A stretch of DNA of 64,000 nucleotides from Vulcanimicrobiota bacterium. GTDB taxonomy: Bacteria; Vulcanimicrobiota; Xenobia; Xenobiales; JADMJV01. The stretch is from positions 1-64,000 of the forward strand of contig JAFKGI010000003.1 in assembly GCA_017307785.1 (NCBI GenBank), written 5' to 3'. Positions 34,060 to 43,433 of this stretch are shown here, piece after piece; the first letter of the stretch is position 1, and each line of letters starts with the position of its first letter. Position numbers and translations under genes: made by a program. Under the pieces are notes generated by a model. It was not told where the DNA came from. It ran no database searches and was given only the letters and a program-made list of their open reading frames with translations.

Positions 34060-34608
34060 ATGCTCTTTCCCAAAGTGCTCTGGGCCGGACTGGAAGACGG
34101 CTCCGTCACCTTAGCCTTCCGCCGTTGGAAAAAACCGGCCGCCAAAACCGGGGGAACCCAGCGATTTGCCGGCGGTGTGCTGGCTTTCGACCAGGTCGAC
34201 ACGACCACTCTGAAAGCGATCAGCGCGGCCGAGGCCCGGCTGGCCGAATTCCCCAAAAAGGATGATTTGCTCCGCTCTCTTGAAGGCGAAGGCCAACTCT
34301 ACCGCATCGTGTTGCGCTATGCCGGGCCCGATACGCGAATCGAATTGCGCCAGCAGCCGCTCTCCGGGACCGAGATCGAGACCTTGCGGAAACGCCTGGC
34401 CCGCTGGCAGGCTCTACCCATCCTGCAGGCGATTCGCGACAACCCGGGTCGACGGGCTCCCGATCTGGCAGCCGCCTTCGGGAAAGAGACTTTGCCTTTC
34501 AAGGCACAGGTGCGCCGCCTGAAAGAACTGGGCCTGACCGAAAGCCTGCGGATTGGCTACCGTCTCTCCCCCCGGGGAAGCGAACTCTTGGAACAACTGG
34601 AAAGGTAA
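34060..34608 (+). CDS. ASCH-like domain plus HTH protein
   Basis: A 182-residue protein. Residues 1-70 (LFPKVLWAGLEDGSVTLAFRRWKKP and on) resemble the ASCH/PUA-like fold, which binds RNA or modified bases. Residues about 115-180 look like a winged helix ending in RIGYRLSPRGSELLEQLER. Together they suggest an RNA- or DNA-binding regulator. A GCGCCG/CGGCGC hairpin at 34043-34057 sits just before the ATG and may cover it. Family assignment is moderate. Confidence 0.55.
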   Translation: MLFPKVLWAGLEDGSVTLAFRRWKKPAAKTGGTQRFAGGVLAFDQVDTTTLKAISAAEARLAEFPKKDDLLRSLEGEGQLYRIVLRYAGPDTRIELRQQPLSGTEIETLRKRLARWQALPILQAIRDNPGRRAPDLAAAFGKETLPFKAQVRRLKELGLTESLRIGYRLSPRGSELLEQLER

Positions 34609-34612
34609 TTCT

Positions 34613-35845
34613 ATGCGTCATCTCCTTCTCGCGCTCGCTCTGGCTGCACCGGTAGCCGCCAATCCTCTGGAACTGTATCGCTGGTTTCACACTCACCCGG
34701 AGTTGTCGAACCAGGAGAAGCAGACGTCTCAGCGGCTGGCCCAAGAGCTCAAGAGCCTGGGTCTGGAAGTCGAGGAGGGCATCGGAGGCTACGGCATCAT
34801 GGCCATCCTGCGCGGTCAGCCGGGCGGTCCCGTGGTCCTCTATCGCGCCGACATGGACGCCCTGCCCGTCCAGGAAGCCACCGGTCTGCCCTACACCAGC
34901 CAGGTGCCCGGCGTGATGCACGCTTGCGGACACGATCTGCACATGGCCTGCGCGGTGGCCGCTCTGGAAGGCCTGGCCAAACGGCGCGACCAGTGGAAAG
35001 GCACGATTGTTTTCGTCGGTCAGCCGGCCGAGGAGTTAGGCAACGGAGCCAAACGAATGATCCTGGACAAACGCTTTCAGCAGGTGTTGGCCAAAGCCGG
35101 CGGAGCCCCACGGGTGGCGCTGGCCATTCACGACAACTCGACCCTGCCGGTGGGACAGGTCTGTCTCACGCCGGGCTACGTCAACGCCAACGTGGACTCC
35201 GTCGACATCGTCGTCCACGGCCTGGGCGGCCACGGAGCCCATCCGGACACGGCCATTGATCCCATCGTGATGGCTTCCGAAATCGTCATGCAGTTGCAAA
35301 CCATCGTCAGCCGCCGTCTGCCTCCGGGAGCCCAGGCCCTGGTGACCGTTGGCAAGTTCAGCGCCGGCAGCAAGCACAACATCATTCCCCCGTTCGCCGA
35401 ATTGGCCCTGACGGTGCGCTCTTACGACGAACCGACCCGTCAGAAGCTGCTCTCGGAAATTCGCCACATCAGCCAGAACGTAGCCGCCTCCTATCACGCC
35501 CCCAAGCCTCCAGAAGTCAAACACGACGAATCCGACTTTACCCCCTCGCTTTACAACGACCCGCAGTGGACGCAGCGTTTGCGTCCACTCTTTGTGCGCA
35601 AGATCGGAGAGAAAAACCTGATCGACCAACCGGCCAGTATGGGCGGTGAGGACTTTTCTGAGTTTTCGCGGCAGCTGAAGATACCGGGAGTCATGTTCAG
35701 CCTGGGCGCGGTGGACCCGGCCCTGGTGCAAAAAGGAGGTCCACTGCCGGGCCTGCATTCCGACAAATTCGCCCCGGCCGCCGAGACCGCCATTCCGCTC
35801 GGCTCGGAACTGATCCAGCAATGCATCCTGGAAGCGCTCAAGTAA
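34613..35845 (+). CDS. secreted M20 amidohydrolase
   Basis: A 410-residue metallopeptidase-like amidohydrolase of the M20D group (hippurate or N-acyl-amino-acid hydrolases). A signal peptide covers residues 1-16. Metal and catalytic segments are visible: YRADMDALPVQE, MHACGHDLHMA, QPAEELGNGA, GGHGAHPD and a C-terminal MGGEDFSEF with HSDKF. It probably cleaves N-acyl amino acids or small peptides outside the cytoplasm. ATG at 34613, preceded by GGAAAGG. Confidence 0.9.
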   Translation: MRHLLLALALAAPVAANPLELYRWFHTHPELSNQEKQTSQRLAQELKSLGLEVEEGIGGYGIMAILRGQPGGPVVLYRADMDALPVQEATGLPYTSQVPGVMHACGHDLHMACAVAALEGLAKRRDQWKGTIVFVGQPAEELGNGAKRMILDKRFQQVLAKAGGAPRVALAIHDNSTLPVGQVCLTPGYVNANVDSVDIVVHGLGGHGAHPDTAIDPIVMASEIVMQLQTIVSRRLPPGAQALVTVGKFSAGSKHNIIPPFAELALTVRSYDEPTRQKLLSEIRHISQNVAASYHAPKPPEVKHDESDFTPSLYNDPQWTQRLRPLFVRKIGEKNLIDQPASMGGEDFSEFSRQLKIPGVMFSLGAVDPALVQKGGPLPGLHSDKFAPAAETAIPLGSELIQQCILEALK

Positions 35846-35914
35846 TTCAGCGCTTTTTCAGCACCTGGCCTTAGAGTTCGCGTGCACACATACACATAAA
35901 GAGGTAATGCGACC

Positions 35915-36313
35915 ATGTCAAACATCCAACCCTTCGGCCCCATGGTATACGTGGGAGGCCGCGCCAACATTCTCAAGGATCAAGAAGGCAACGCCGTTTA
36001 CGATCTCAACAACAACGGTCAGGCCGATCAGAGCGACTCTTTCGTTCTCAGCCGCAACAGTATGGAAGGCTGCACCGGACAAACCAAGACCCAGTTCGAC
36101 AAGCTTCGTGCTCACGTAGGCTTCCTGGGCCAGGCCAGTTCGGCCGATGTGGCCCGCTCCATGACCAAGCACGAGTGGGCCGGCACCAGCTGCCAGGTCA
36201 CCGATGTCGTTCCCGACAAAAACTTCGATAGCGCCGACGCCAAACTGCACAGCACCGTCTTCCACTTCAACGCCAAGCAGCCTTACGCCGAATTTATTTT
36301 CGAGGCCAAGTAG
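35915..36313 (+). CDS. hypothetical protein with EF-hand-like calcium loop
   Basis: A 132-residue protein without a signal peptide. Residues about 30-41 read D-L-N-N-N-G-Q-A-D-Q-S-D, an exact EF-hand/dockerin calcium-loop pattern. The rest is unrecognised, with two Cys (GCTGQ and TSCQV) that could pair. GAGGT precedes the ATG by about 9 bases. It stands alone between converging genes. Confidence 0.6.
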   Translation: MSNIQPFGPMVYVGGRANILKDQEGNAVYDLNNNGQADQSDSFVLSRNSMEGCTGQTKTQFDKLRAHVGFLGQASSADVARSMTKHEWAGTSCQVTDVVPDKNFDSADAKLHSTVFHFNAKQPYAEFIFEAK

Positions 36314-36317
36314 CTCG

Positions 36318-37511
36318 CTACTCGCGTGCTAAAGCGATGACCGGGTCCAGTCGTGAGGCGACCACGGCTGGATACATTCCCGCCAGCAAACCCACCAGCA
36401 CGGAGCTGCCCAGACCGAAAGCGATGGAACGCACCGTGATGATGGGTGGCCAACTGGTCACTTCCGCGGCCCAGGAGGCCAGCAGAACTCCCAGGGCCGC
36501 ACCGGTCAGGCCCCCGATGACGGCCACCGCCAGCGACTCCAGCAAAAACTGCAGCAAGATATCCTGAGAGCGGGCGCCTACCGCCATGCGGATGCCGATT
36601 TCGCGAGTGCGATCGCGAACCGACATCAGACTGGTGTTGGTAATTCCCATTCCGCCGGAAATCAGGCAGATAGCCGCTGTAAACAGACTCAGGTAGCCGA
36701 AGGTCTGGCTGCCCTGGCGATAGCTCTTGAGGATTTCCTGACTGGAAGTGGCGCCAAAGGCGTCGTGGTCGTCTTCTTGGAGATGATTGGCACGCAGCAA
36801 CTCCAGACGCACCCGCGCCTGCGACTGTTCGATGGGTAGCATCGAACGATTGCGGAGCAGGACATAATCGTAGTAGATGGTGCGCTTGAGGCGCTGTTGG
36901 GCGGCACGCACCGGCATGATCACAGCACTGTCCTGCTTCTTGTCGTTGCCGACTTCATCCATCACGCCCACGACTTTGTAGGCGAACTTTCCGATGCGCA
37001 CGGTTTGCTCGAGCGGGTTGGCGCTGCCGAACAATTTGTCGCGCACGGCCTTACCGAGAATGACGACGGTAGTGCCGGCCCGAGCTTCTTCTTCCGAGAA
37101 ATTGCGGCCCAGAGCCAGCTTGAAGTTCTTGATGCCCAGGTAGTTGCGGGTGGTCCCGCGGAATTCACAGCTGTAGTTGGCGGTCGGGGAAATGGCCACA
37201 GCCTGACCTTCGACCACCGGCGCCACTCCGTCCAGGAACGGTTGGCGGCGCATCACGTCCAGGTCGTTCTCGGTCAGATCCATCCACACCGAGACCCCGG
37301 CGCGCTGGCGTTGTCCGCCCCAGACAAAGATCAGGTCTTTGCCCATTTCCTCGAGGCGGGCCTGAATCGAACTCTTGGCGCCTCCGGCCACGGCGTCGGT
37401 CAGGATCAGCGAAGCCACACCGATCAGCACGCCCAACCAGTTGATCAGGGTGCGAATCTTGTGTTTCCACAGGCTTCCAAAGGCAAGCTGCAGGCTAGTC
37501 CAAAAGGTCAC
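36318..37511 (-). CDS. MacB/FtsX-type ABC permease
   Basis: A 397-residue permease of the MacB type: one N-terminal membrane helix (LGVLIGVASLILTDAVAGG), a periplasmic MacB_PCD domain (residues about 45-245) and three C-terminal FtsX helices (GIGMAVGARSQDILLQFLLESL region and on). Such proteins couple cytoplasmic ATP use to periplasmic transport. No ATPase partner lies beside it. The GTG start is 10 bases after the double-receiver stop on the same strand. Confidence 0.85.
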   Translation of the reverse strand: MTFWTSLQLAFGSLWKHKIRTLINWLGVLIGVASLILTDAVAGGAKSSIQARLEEMGKDLIFVWGGQRQRAGVSVWMDLTENDLDVMRRQPFLDGVAPVVEGQAVAISPTANYSCEFRGTTRNYLGIKNFKLALGRNFSEEEARAGTTVVILGKAVRDKLFGSANPLEQTVRIGKFAYKVVGVMDEVGNDKKQDSAVIMPVRAAQQRLKRTIYYDYVLLRNRSMLPIEQSQARVRLELLRANHLQEDDHDAFGATSSQEILKSYRQGSQTFGYLSLFTAAICLISGGMGITNTSLMSVRDRTREIGIRMAVGARSQDILLQFLLESLAVAVIGGLTGAALGVLLASWAAEVTSWPPIITVRSIAFGLGSSVLVGLLAGMYPAVVASRLDPVIALARE

Positions 37512-37521
37512 TCAGGGAAGC

Positions 37522-38196
37522 TTAGTGTTGCAGCTGCAGCAACTCCTTCACTTTGGCCAGAAAGGTATCGAGACTGAAGGGCTTGGCCAGGGAGTGGGGA
37601 CGACCGTCTTCGAAATCGGTCAGTCTCAAGGTGGCCCGCGCCGGTGCCGTGCCGTCGCCCCCCACCACCAGGTCGAAGTTGACTCGAAGGTCGGGTTCTA
37701 CCGAAACTTGCGCTCCCTCGCGCAGAAGCACCCGTCCGAGCAGGCGGCGCAGACCGGGGTCGGCTTCCAGCACCAGCACTCGGCAACCGCGCAAAGAAGT
37801 GGACAATGGCCGGGAGCGAATCTGCAGCAAGGCCATTTGAATGGCCGCATCCAGGTCCCGGGTGCGCAGGGGTTTGAGCACGTAGCCGGCCGGTCGCATC
37901 TGGGAAGCCCGCATCAGAGTCGGAGCATCGGCGTAAGCGGTCAGAAAGATGAAAGGGGTGCGACTGCGCTGGCGCAGTTCTCCGGCCACCTGAATCCCAT
38001 CCTGGGAGCCCTGCAGGCAAATATCCAACAACACCAGGTCGGGTGTATACAGCTCGGCCTGCTCGAGGGCGCCGGCGTAATTGTCGCTATGCCCACATAC
38101 GTGATATCCCAGGTCGGTCAAACGGTCTTCCAGGTCGGCGGCCACCAGGGCTTCATCTTCCACCACCAGGATCTTGGGCCTACAGTCAATGCTCAT
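37522..38196 (-). CDS. double-receiver response regulator, second receiver degenerate
   Basis: A 224-residue protein. The first receiver (residues 8-125) is intact: VEDEAL, LVLLDICLQG with the phospho-Asp, FLTAYAD and the Lys in GYVLKPL. The second (about 137-222) keeps RVLVLEADPGLRRLLGRVL and LAKPFSL but has no normal phospho-Asp strand (FDLVVGGDG), and its middle is shortened. No output domain is present. The first receiver is very like that of the hybrid kinase at 10821. The gene lies between a methyltransferase and the MacB-type permease. Confidence 0.8.
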   Translation of the reverse strand: MSIDCRPKILVVEDEALVAADLEDRLTDLGYHVCGHSDNYAGALEQAELYTPDLVLLDICLQGSQDGIQVAGELRQRSRTPFIFLTAYADAPTLMRASQMRPAGYVLKPLRTRDLDAAIQMALLQIRSRPLSTSLRGCRVLVLEADPGLRRLLGRVLLREGAQVSVEPDLRVNFDLVVGGDGTAPARATLRLTDFEDGRPHSLAKPFSLDTFLAKVKELLQLQH

Positions 38197-38231
38197 ACTT
38201 CAGCCATTGCCGCTCGGAGGACGTCTACACT

Positions 38232-39416
38232 TCAAAGATCACGAAAAAAGAGTACGCCCGATCGTTCCAATTGGTGGAGCACGGCCATGCTAAAATCCGC
38301 TGGATCCTCAGGGTGACGTAAATTCCAGGCGGAACACATTTTCGCCAGCGAACGACTGCCGTCGCAGCCCTCCACCAGTTCATTCATGTAGGCGTCGAGC
38401 TCCAGCGCCATCCCGAAATAGCCCTGCCATAACGAGCCTCCGCGATGGCGGGCAAAGGACGAGCGCAAGGCCGTCACACGCTCCGGGTCGCGGGTGGGGA
38501 GCTCGGAAGTCGACTCGGCGTGGCTGGCCAGAAAATAATACTCCTCCTGGTCGCTGAAGAGATTCTCCATCAACTCGTAGCGCTGCAGCTCCGGCAAGGC
38601 CTGAAAGCGCCGGGAAACCTCAGGAGGTGCCTGCAGGCGATTTTGCAACTCCCACCATTGGGGGTGGGCGTGGCGCACAAAGCGCAGGCCGGCCTCTTGT
38701 AAATCCGAGAAAACTTCCCCGATGCTGTAGTTCTTCTCCTGGGCGTTCAGGTAGGTGTCGATAAACCACTCCCGGTGCTGGAGGTTGTGGCTGCCCTTGG
38801 ACTCATACTCCCAGCGAGCCAGGAAATGGTCTTTGGGAAGGGCGGCAAAAAGCTCGCTGCCCAAGGGCACGTCGGCATCCAGGAGCTGCAGCACGCGCCG
38901 CATCAGCATGGTGGGACGGCGCCCGTAGCGACTGTAGAGCATCAAGTAAAGCACACCATCCGGCTTCAACTTGGAGCGCAGTTGGCGAAGGGCTTCGACC
39001 GGGTTGCCGGTGTGGTGGACGACTCCGCTGCAAAAGATCGCGTCGAAGGTACCAGGCAGCTCGCTCAAATCCAGCAGATCCATCTGATGAAACGTGACCG
39101 GCTCTTCATCCAGGGCCTGGATTCGCTCGGCGGCAACCTTCAGAGAAGCGTTGCTCAGGTCACAGGCGTGTACTTCCGCTCCAGGGGCCAGGTGACGGAT
39201 CTGCTGAACTCCCATGCCGGTTCCGCAACCCGCGTCCAGCAATCGGGCCCCTTGAGGACTGCGCCAGCGTCCGGTTGCGTGGTAATAGACTTCCTGGAAG
39301 CTATACAACCAGACCCGATCTACTTCCGAACGGACCGGGAAAGCCCCCACCGGGGGAAACGGCGCGTCCTCATATTGTTGGCGGACACGACGGCTGACTT
39401 CACTTTGTTCTTTCAC
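38232..39416 (-). CDS. SAM-dependent methyltransferase with long C-terminal part
   Basis: A 394-residue protein. The class I methyltransferase core is clear: LLDAGCGTGMGVQQI (motif I), VHACDLSNASL, FDAIFCSGVVHHTGNP and LKPDGVLYLMLY. The start (VRQQYEDAPFPP) matches a group acting on large or lipid-like substrates. The last 160 residues are helical and unrecognised. GTG start at 39416. It is divergent from the transporter at 39512 and probably cotranscribed with the double receiver, 35 bases downstream. Confidence 0.8.
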   Translation of the reverse strand: MKEQSEVSRRVRQQYEDAPFPPVGAFPVRSEVDRVWLYSFQEVYYHATGRWRSPQGARLLDAGCGTGMGVQQIRHLAPGAEVHACDLSNASLKVAAERIQALDEEPVTFHQMDLLDLSELPGTFDAIFCSGVVHHTGNPVEALRQLRSKLKPDGVLYLMLYSRYGRRPTMLMRRVLQLLDADVPLGSELFAALPKDHFLARWEYESKGSHNLQHREWFIDTYLNAQEKNYSIGEVFSDLQEAGLRFVRHAHPQWWELQNRLQAPPEVSRRFQALPELQRYELMENLFSDQEEYYFLASHAESTSELPTRDPERVTALRSSFARHRGGSLWQGYFGMALELDAYMNELVEGCDGSRSLAKMCSAWNLRHPEDPADFSMAVLHQLERSGVLFFRDL

Positions 39417-39511
39417 CTGGACAGGTTGCGCTCGGGCCAGACGCCTCTCCTGCCGCTCAGGTAGAAGGATCCCGTTTGAACCCGCTCACTCCGGCATATA
39501 CTGGAGGCGAA

Positions 39512-40732
39512 ATGCCCGCCAGCTATCTGCTTACCTGGACAATCGTCGCCCTGGCCACCGCCGGGGTCATTCTGCGGCCGCGCGGTTGGCCTGAAGCAGT
39601 CTGGGCGGTCGGTGGCGCTCTCCTGTTGGTGCTGTCCGGCTTGCTACCCGGCGAAAGCGCCCTGCAAGCGGTCGGTCGCGGCTGGGACGTCTACCTCTTC
39701 CTGATCGGCATGATGCTGTTGTCGGAGCTGGGCCGCCAGTTCGGAGTCTTCGACTGGCTGGCCGACTGGACGCTGTCGCGGGCTCGTGGCTCCGCCTCCC
39801 GGCTCTTTTTAGACCTCTATCTGCTCGGAACGGTCGTGACCATCTTTCTCTCCAACGACGCCACGGCGGTCGTGCTGACACCCGCCGTCCTGACGGTTAC
39901 CCGCAAGGCCCGCGTCCATCCCCTACCCTACCTCTTTGCCTGCGCCATGATCGCCAATGCGGCCAGTTTCGTGCTGCCCATCTCCAACCCGGCCAACCTG
40001 GTGCTCTACGGCGGGCACACGCCGGCCCTCTTGCCCTGGCTGAAGAGCTTCGCGCTCCCTTCTCTGGCTTCGATCGTGACCACTTACCTGTGCCTGCGCC
40101 GAGCTCTACCGCTGGGGGACCCCCCCGCGCAGGTCGAGCAGCGAACCCATCTACGCGGAGCCGGCCGACTGACTCTGGCCGGCATCGTGCTGACAGCCGT
40201 AGCCTTGCTGGTGGTCTCCGCCCTGGACCTTCCGCTGGGACCGCCGACCTGCCTGGCGGCACTGAGCACGGCCGCCCTGGTGCTGATCACCACCCGCACT
40301 TCGCCGCTTCCGATTCTGCAAGGCGTAGCCTGGACCGCCTTGCTCCTGGTCGCCGGCCTCTTCGTGCTGGTGGAAGGCCTTAGCCACACGGGAGTCGTGG
40401 CGCAAATGGCTCAGGCGCTGCCTCACTGGTCGCCCCCGCTGGCCGGCGCCGTTCTGGCGGTGGCCTGCAACTTGATGAACAATTTGCCGGCCGGATTGTT
40501 GACCAGCTCGGTGCTGGCTGCAGCCCATCCCTCCCAGGCCATGGTGGACAGCTTGTTGATCGGCGTGGATTTGGGGCCAAACCTGGCCGTCACCGGTTCG
40601 CTGGCCACAATCCTCTGGCTGAGCGCCCTGCGCCGCGAGGGAGAGCACGTCGATTCGGGCAAGTTCTTGCAGGTGGGCGCCCAGGTGATGTTCCCGGCCC
40701 TCTTTCTGGCACTCCTGCTGCGCTGGCTGTGA
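39512..40732 (+). CDS. ArsB/NhaD-type ion transporter
   Basis: A 406-residue membrane protein of the ion-transporter superfamily with about 11 hydrophobic segments. GMMLLSELGRQFGVFDWLA, FLSNDATAVVLTPAV and LPISNPANLVLYG are the family landmarks. ArsB exports arsenite, but no ArsR, ArsC or ArsA gene is adjacent, so anion or Na+ transport is equally possible. GGAGG just before the ATG at 39512 fixes the start. It ends 13 bases before the urocanase-like gene, so it could import that operon's substrate. Confidence 0.75.
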   Translation: MPASYLLTWTIVALATAGVILRPRGWPEAVWAVGGALLLVLSGLLPGESALQAVGRGWDVYLFLIGMMLLSELGRQFGVFDWLADWTLSRARGSASRLFLDLYLLGTVVTIFLSNDATAVVLTPAVLTVTRKARVHPLPYLFACAMIANAASFVLPISNPANLVLYGGHTPALLPWLKSFALPSLASIVTTYLCLRRALPLGDPPAQVEQRTHLRGAGRLTLAGIVLTAVALLVVSALDLPLGPPTCLAALSTAALVLITTRTSPLPILQGVAWTALLLVAGLFVLVEGLSHTGVVAQMAQALPHWSPPLAGAVLAVACNLMNNLPAGLLTSSVLAAAHPSQAMVDSLLIGVDLGPNLAVTGSLATILWLSALRREGEHVDSGKFLQVGAQVMFPALFLALLLRWL

Positions 40733-40738
40733 TACACT
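40733..40738 (+). promoter_or_regulatory. extended -10 of a probable leaderless promoter
   Basis: TGATACACT (hexamer TACACT at 40733-40738) overlaps the transporter stop and ends 7 bases before the ATG at 40746. It would give the catabolic operon its own leaderless message. Confidence 0.4.
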
Positions 40739-40745
40739 GCCCCTT

Positions 40746-42347
40746 ATGACCGAACCACTTCGCTGCCGCGGCTGGCGCCAGGAAGGCCTGCTGCGCCTGC
40801 TGGAAAACGTGCTGGCCGTTGGCGAAAAACCCGACCAGCTCATCGTCTACGCCTCTCTGGCCAAAGCCGCCCGAGATTGGCCCAGCTTCCACGCCATCGT
40901 AGCCGCTCTCAAAGACCTTCACGAAGAGGAGACGCTGGTCATCCAATCCGGCAAACCGGTGGCCAGGCTGCGCACTCACGCGCAAGCGCCGCTGGTGGTG
41001 ATGGCCAACTGCAACATGGTGGGACGCTGGGCCACCCCCGAGTATTTTTACGAGCTGCAGTCCAAAGGTCTCATCATCTGGGGCGGACTGACGGCCGCCG
41101 CCTGGCAGTACATCGGCTCCCAGGGGGTGATCCAAGGCACCTATGAAATCTTCGCGGCCATCGCGGAACGTCACTTTGGCGGCAGCCTGGAGGGTCGCTT
41201 GATCCTCACCGCCGGCCTGGGCGGCATGGGCGGAGCTCAACCGCTGGCCGGCGTCATGGCCGGGGCTCGCATCCTGGTGGTCGAGGCCGACGAAGCCCAG
41301 ATCGACAAGCGCATCGCCCGCGGTTTTCTGCAGACCAAGGCCACTTCACTGGACGAAGCGCTGGCCACGCCAGGCTCGATAGGACTGTTAGGCAATGCCG
41401 CTGACATCTATCCGGAGCTGTTAACCCGCGGTATCGTGCCCGACATCGTGACCGACCAGACGGCCGCTCACGACCTGCTTTATGGATACCTGCCGAGCGG
41501 CTACAGTCTGGAGCAGTGGCGGGAGCTGCGCGAGAGCGAGCCGGAGCGAGTGATGCAGGACGCCGGCCTTGCCATCGCCCGAGAAGTCTCGGCCATGCTG
41601 GAGTTCCAGAAGCGGGGTTCGATCGTCTTCGACAACGGCAACAACATTCGCTCCCAGGCTCGTCAGTTCGGCATAGCGGATGCTTTCGACATCAAGGTTT
41701 TCACGGAAGCCTATCTGCGACCACTGTTCTGCCAGGGCATCGGACCTTTCCGCTGGATGGCACTCAGCGGCCAGCCCGCTGACATCGCCGCCCTGGACGA
41801 TCTGGTGGTCCAGGAATTTCCCGAGCAAGCCCGTTGGATCGACCTGGCCCGAGCGCACATTCCTGTGGAAGGTCTACCGGCCCGAATCGCCTGGCTGGGG
41901 CACGGCCAACGGACGCAACTGGCCCTGCGAGCCAACGCTCTGGTAGCCGAGGGAAAAATAGGACCGATCGCTTTCAGCCGCGATCATCTGGACGCCGCTT
42001 CGATGACTCACCCCAACATTATGACCGAGAACATGCGCGACGGCAGCGACGCCATCTCCGACTGGCCCCTTCTCAACGCCATGGTGAGCTGCAGCTCCAT
42101 GGCCGACCTCGTGACCATCCACTCGGGGGGTGGCGGGTACGCAGGCTACATGACCAGCTCCGGCGTGACCCTGATTGCGGACGGGACCGAGGCTGCGGGC
42201 CAGCGGTTGCGGCTCACTTTGGACAACGACACCGGCCTGGGCGTATTGCGCTACGCGGACGCCGGCTACGAACTGGCTCAGCAAACGGCGGAGCGGCACA
42301 ACCTTGGGGGGATCGGGCGTTTCGACGCGGAAGGGCGACCCCTATGA
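40746..42347 (+). CDS. urocanate hydratase homologue, probably for a modified urocanate
   Basis: A 533-residue urocanase-family enzyme using NAD+ as electrophile; GLGGMGGAQPLA, GLLGNAAD, VTDQTAAHD and GPFRWMALSG are present. Strongly conserved substrate-side segments differ from HutU: MYGQMTAGSW is replaced by IWGGLTAAAW, and LHHGGGVGMG by IHSGGGGYAG. Those changes and the neighbours suggest thiourocanate or S-methyl-thiourocanate instead of urocanate. It is the first gene of a tight three-gene operon (ATGA overlap with the next gene). Plain urocanase activity remains the alternative. Confidence 0.8.
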   Translation: MTEPLRCRGWRQEGLLRLLENVLAVGEKPDQLIVYASLAKAARDWPSFHAIVAALKDLHEEETLVIQSGKPVARLRTHAQAPLVVMANCNMVGRWATPEYFYELQSKGLIIWGGLTAAAWQYIGSQGVIQGTYEIFAAIAERHFGGSLEGRLILTAGLGGMGGAQPLAGVMAGARILVVEADEAQIDKRIARGFLQTKATSLDEALATPGSIGLLGNAADIYPELLTRGIVPDIVTDQTAAHDLLYGYLPSGYSLEQWRELRESEPERVMQDAGLAIAREVSAMLEFQKRGSIVFDNGNNIRSQARQFGIADAFDIKVFTEAYLRPLFCQGIGPFRWMALSGQPADIAALDDLVVQEFPEQARWIDLARAHIPVEGLPARIAWLGHGQRTQLALRANALVAEGKIGPIAFSRDHLDAASMTHPNIMTENMRDGSDAISDWPLLNAMVSCSSMADLVTIHSGGGGYAGYMTSSGVTLIADGTEAAGQRLRLTLDNDTGLGVLRYADAGYELAQQTAERHNLGGIGRFDAEGRPL

Positions 42348-43432
42348 GAGAACTGAATTGGGATGATGTACGCGCCGCTGTGCGCGGCGGGTCGGTCTAC
42401 GCCAGTGGCGGCGGCGGCTGGGTTGACCACGGACTGGAAGTGGGTCGCCGCGCCCTAGAGCTGGGAGTGCCAAAACTTGTCACCATCGACGAGTTGGCGC
42501 CCGACGATATCGTCATCACCTGTTCGGCCATTGGAGCGCCATCGTCCACCGGTTGGCAAATGCTGCCCGAGGATTACATCCGCTCCGTTCAGTTGCTCCA
42601 AGAAAATTTCGACGGCAAGGTGGTCGGCAGCATCACTCCTCAGAACGGATGCTCCAGCTCCATCAACGGCTGGATCGCCTCGGCCGCGCTGGGCACGCTG
42701 GTGGTGGACGCGGTCGGCGATATGCGCGCTCATCCCACCGGGAAGATGGGCTCCTTAGGACTTTCCGGCCTCTCTGAATACCAGACGGTGCAGGCGGCCG
42801 CCGGCGGCAATCGGGCTCACGGCAAATATCTTGAGGTGGTGGCTCGCGGCTCGGTTGCCGCCACCTCCAACATCTTACGAACCGTATCGGTGGAATCGGG
42901 CAATTTTATCACCTGCGCGCGCCATCCGATTCAGGCTTCCTACGTGCAGAAAACAGCCGCCTGCGGGGGCATCAGCCAGGCCATGCGGGTGGGCCAGGCC
43001 ATGCTGGAGGCAGAGGCGCGCGGCTCCGAGGCGGTCATCGAAGCCGTGCTGGCCACGGCCCAAGCCGAAGTGATCGGCCGCGGCCGGGTGCAGGTCAATC
43101 AATACGTCACCCAGGGCGCCTTCGATCTCGGGCATTGCCTGGTGGACTGTGGCAAAACCACTCTGAAGTTGCACACCATGAACGAGTGGATGGCGGTCGA
43201 GGACTCGGACCAGAACCGTCTCTCGACCTTCCCTGACGTCATCTGCGTGCTGGACGCCCGCACCGGGCTCCCCTGCAACGTCTTCCAGGTGCTGGTCGAC
43301 ATGGAAGTAGTGGTGATCATGGTTCACAAGCGCCACCTGACCTTGACCGCGGGAGTGCTCGACCCCACCGTCTATCCTGAGGTGGAGGCCGCTCTCAACC
43401 TTTCCATCGCCGACTACGCCCTGGCCAAATAA
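42344..43432 (+). CDS. DUF917 protein, S-methyl-thiohydantoin-desulfurase-like
   Basis: A 362-residue protein of the DUF917 family, related to hydantoinase subunits. Landmarks are GGSVYASGGGGWVDHG, APSSTGWQMLP and GNFITCARHPI. To my knowledge a member of this family has been assigned as S-methyl thiohydantoin desulfurase, acting after the urocanase-like step in (S-methyl-)ergothioneine breakdown. That order fits this operon. Start ATG at 42344 overlaps the previous stop; the lyase gene starts 1 base after its stop. Confidence 0.75.
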   Translation: MRELNWDDVRAAVRGGSVYASGGGGWVDHGLEVGRRALELGVPKLVTIDELAPDDIVITCSAIGAPSSTGWQMLPEDYIRSVQLLQENFDGKVVGSITPQNGCSSSINGWIASAALGTLVVDAVGDMRAHPTGKMGSLGLSGLSEYQTVQAAAGGNRAHGKYLEVVARGSVAATSNILRTVSVESGNFITCARHPIQASYVQKTAACGGISQAMRVGQAMLEAEARGSEAVIEAVLATAQAEVIGRGRVQVNQYVTQGAFDLGHCLVDCGKTTLKLHTMNEWMAVEDSDQNRLSTFPDVICVLDARTGLPCNVFQVLVDMEVVVIMVHKRHLTLTAGVLDPTVYPEVEAALNLSIADYALAK

Positions 43433-43433
43433 G

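Noticed and set aside
39512..40732. Arsenic-resistance operon
   Set aside because: The transporter is ArsB-like, but no arsR, arsC or arsA is adjacent. The ArsR-type gene is 8 kb away and faces a different target.
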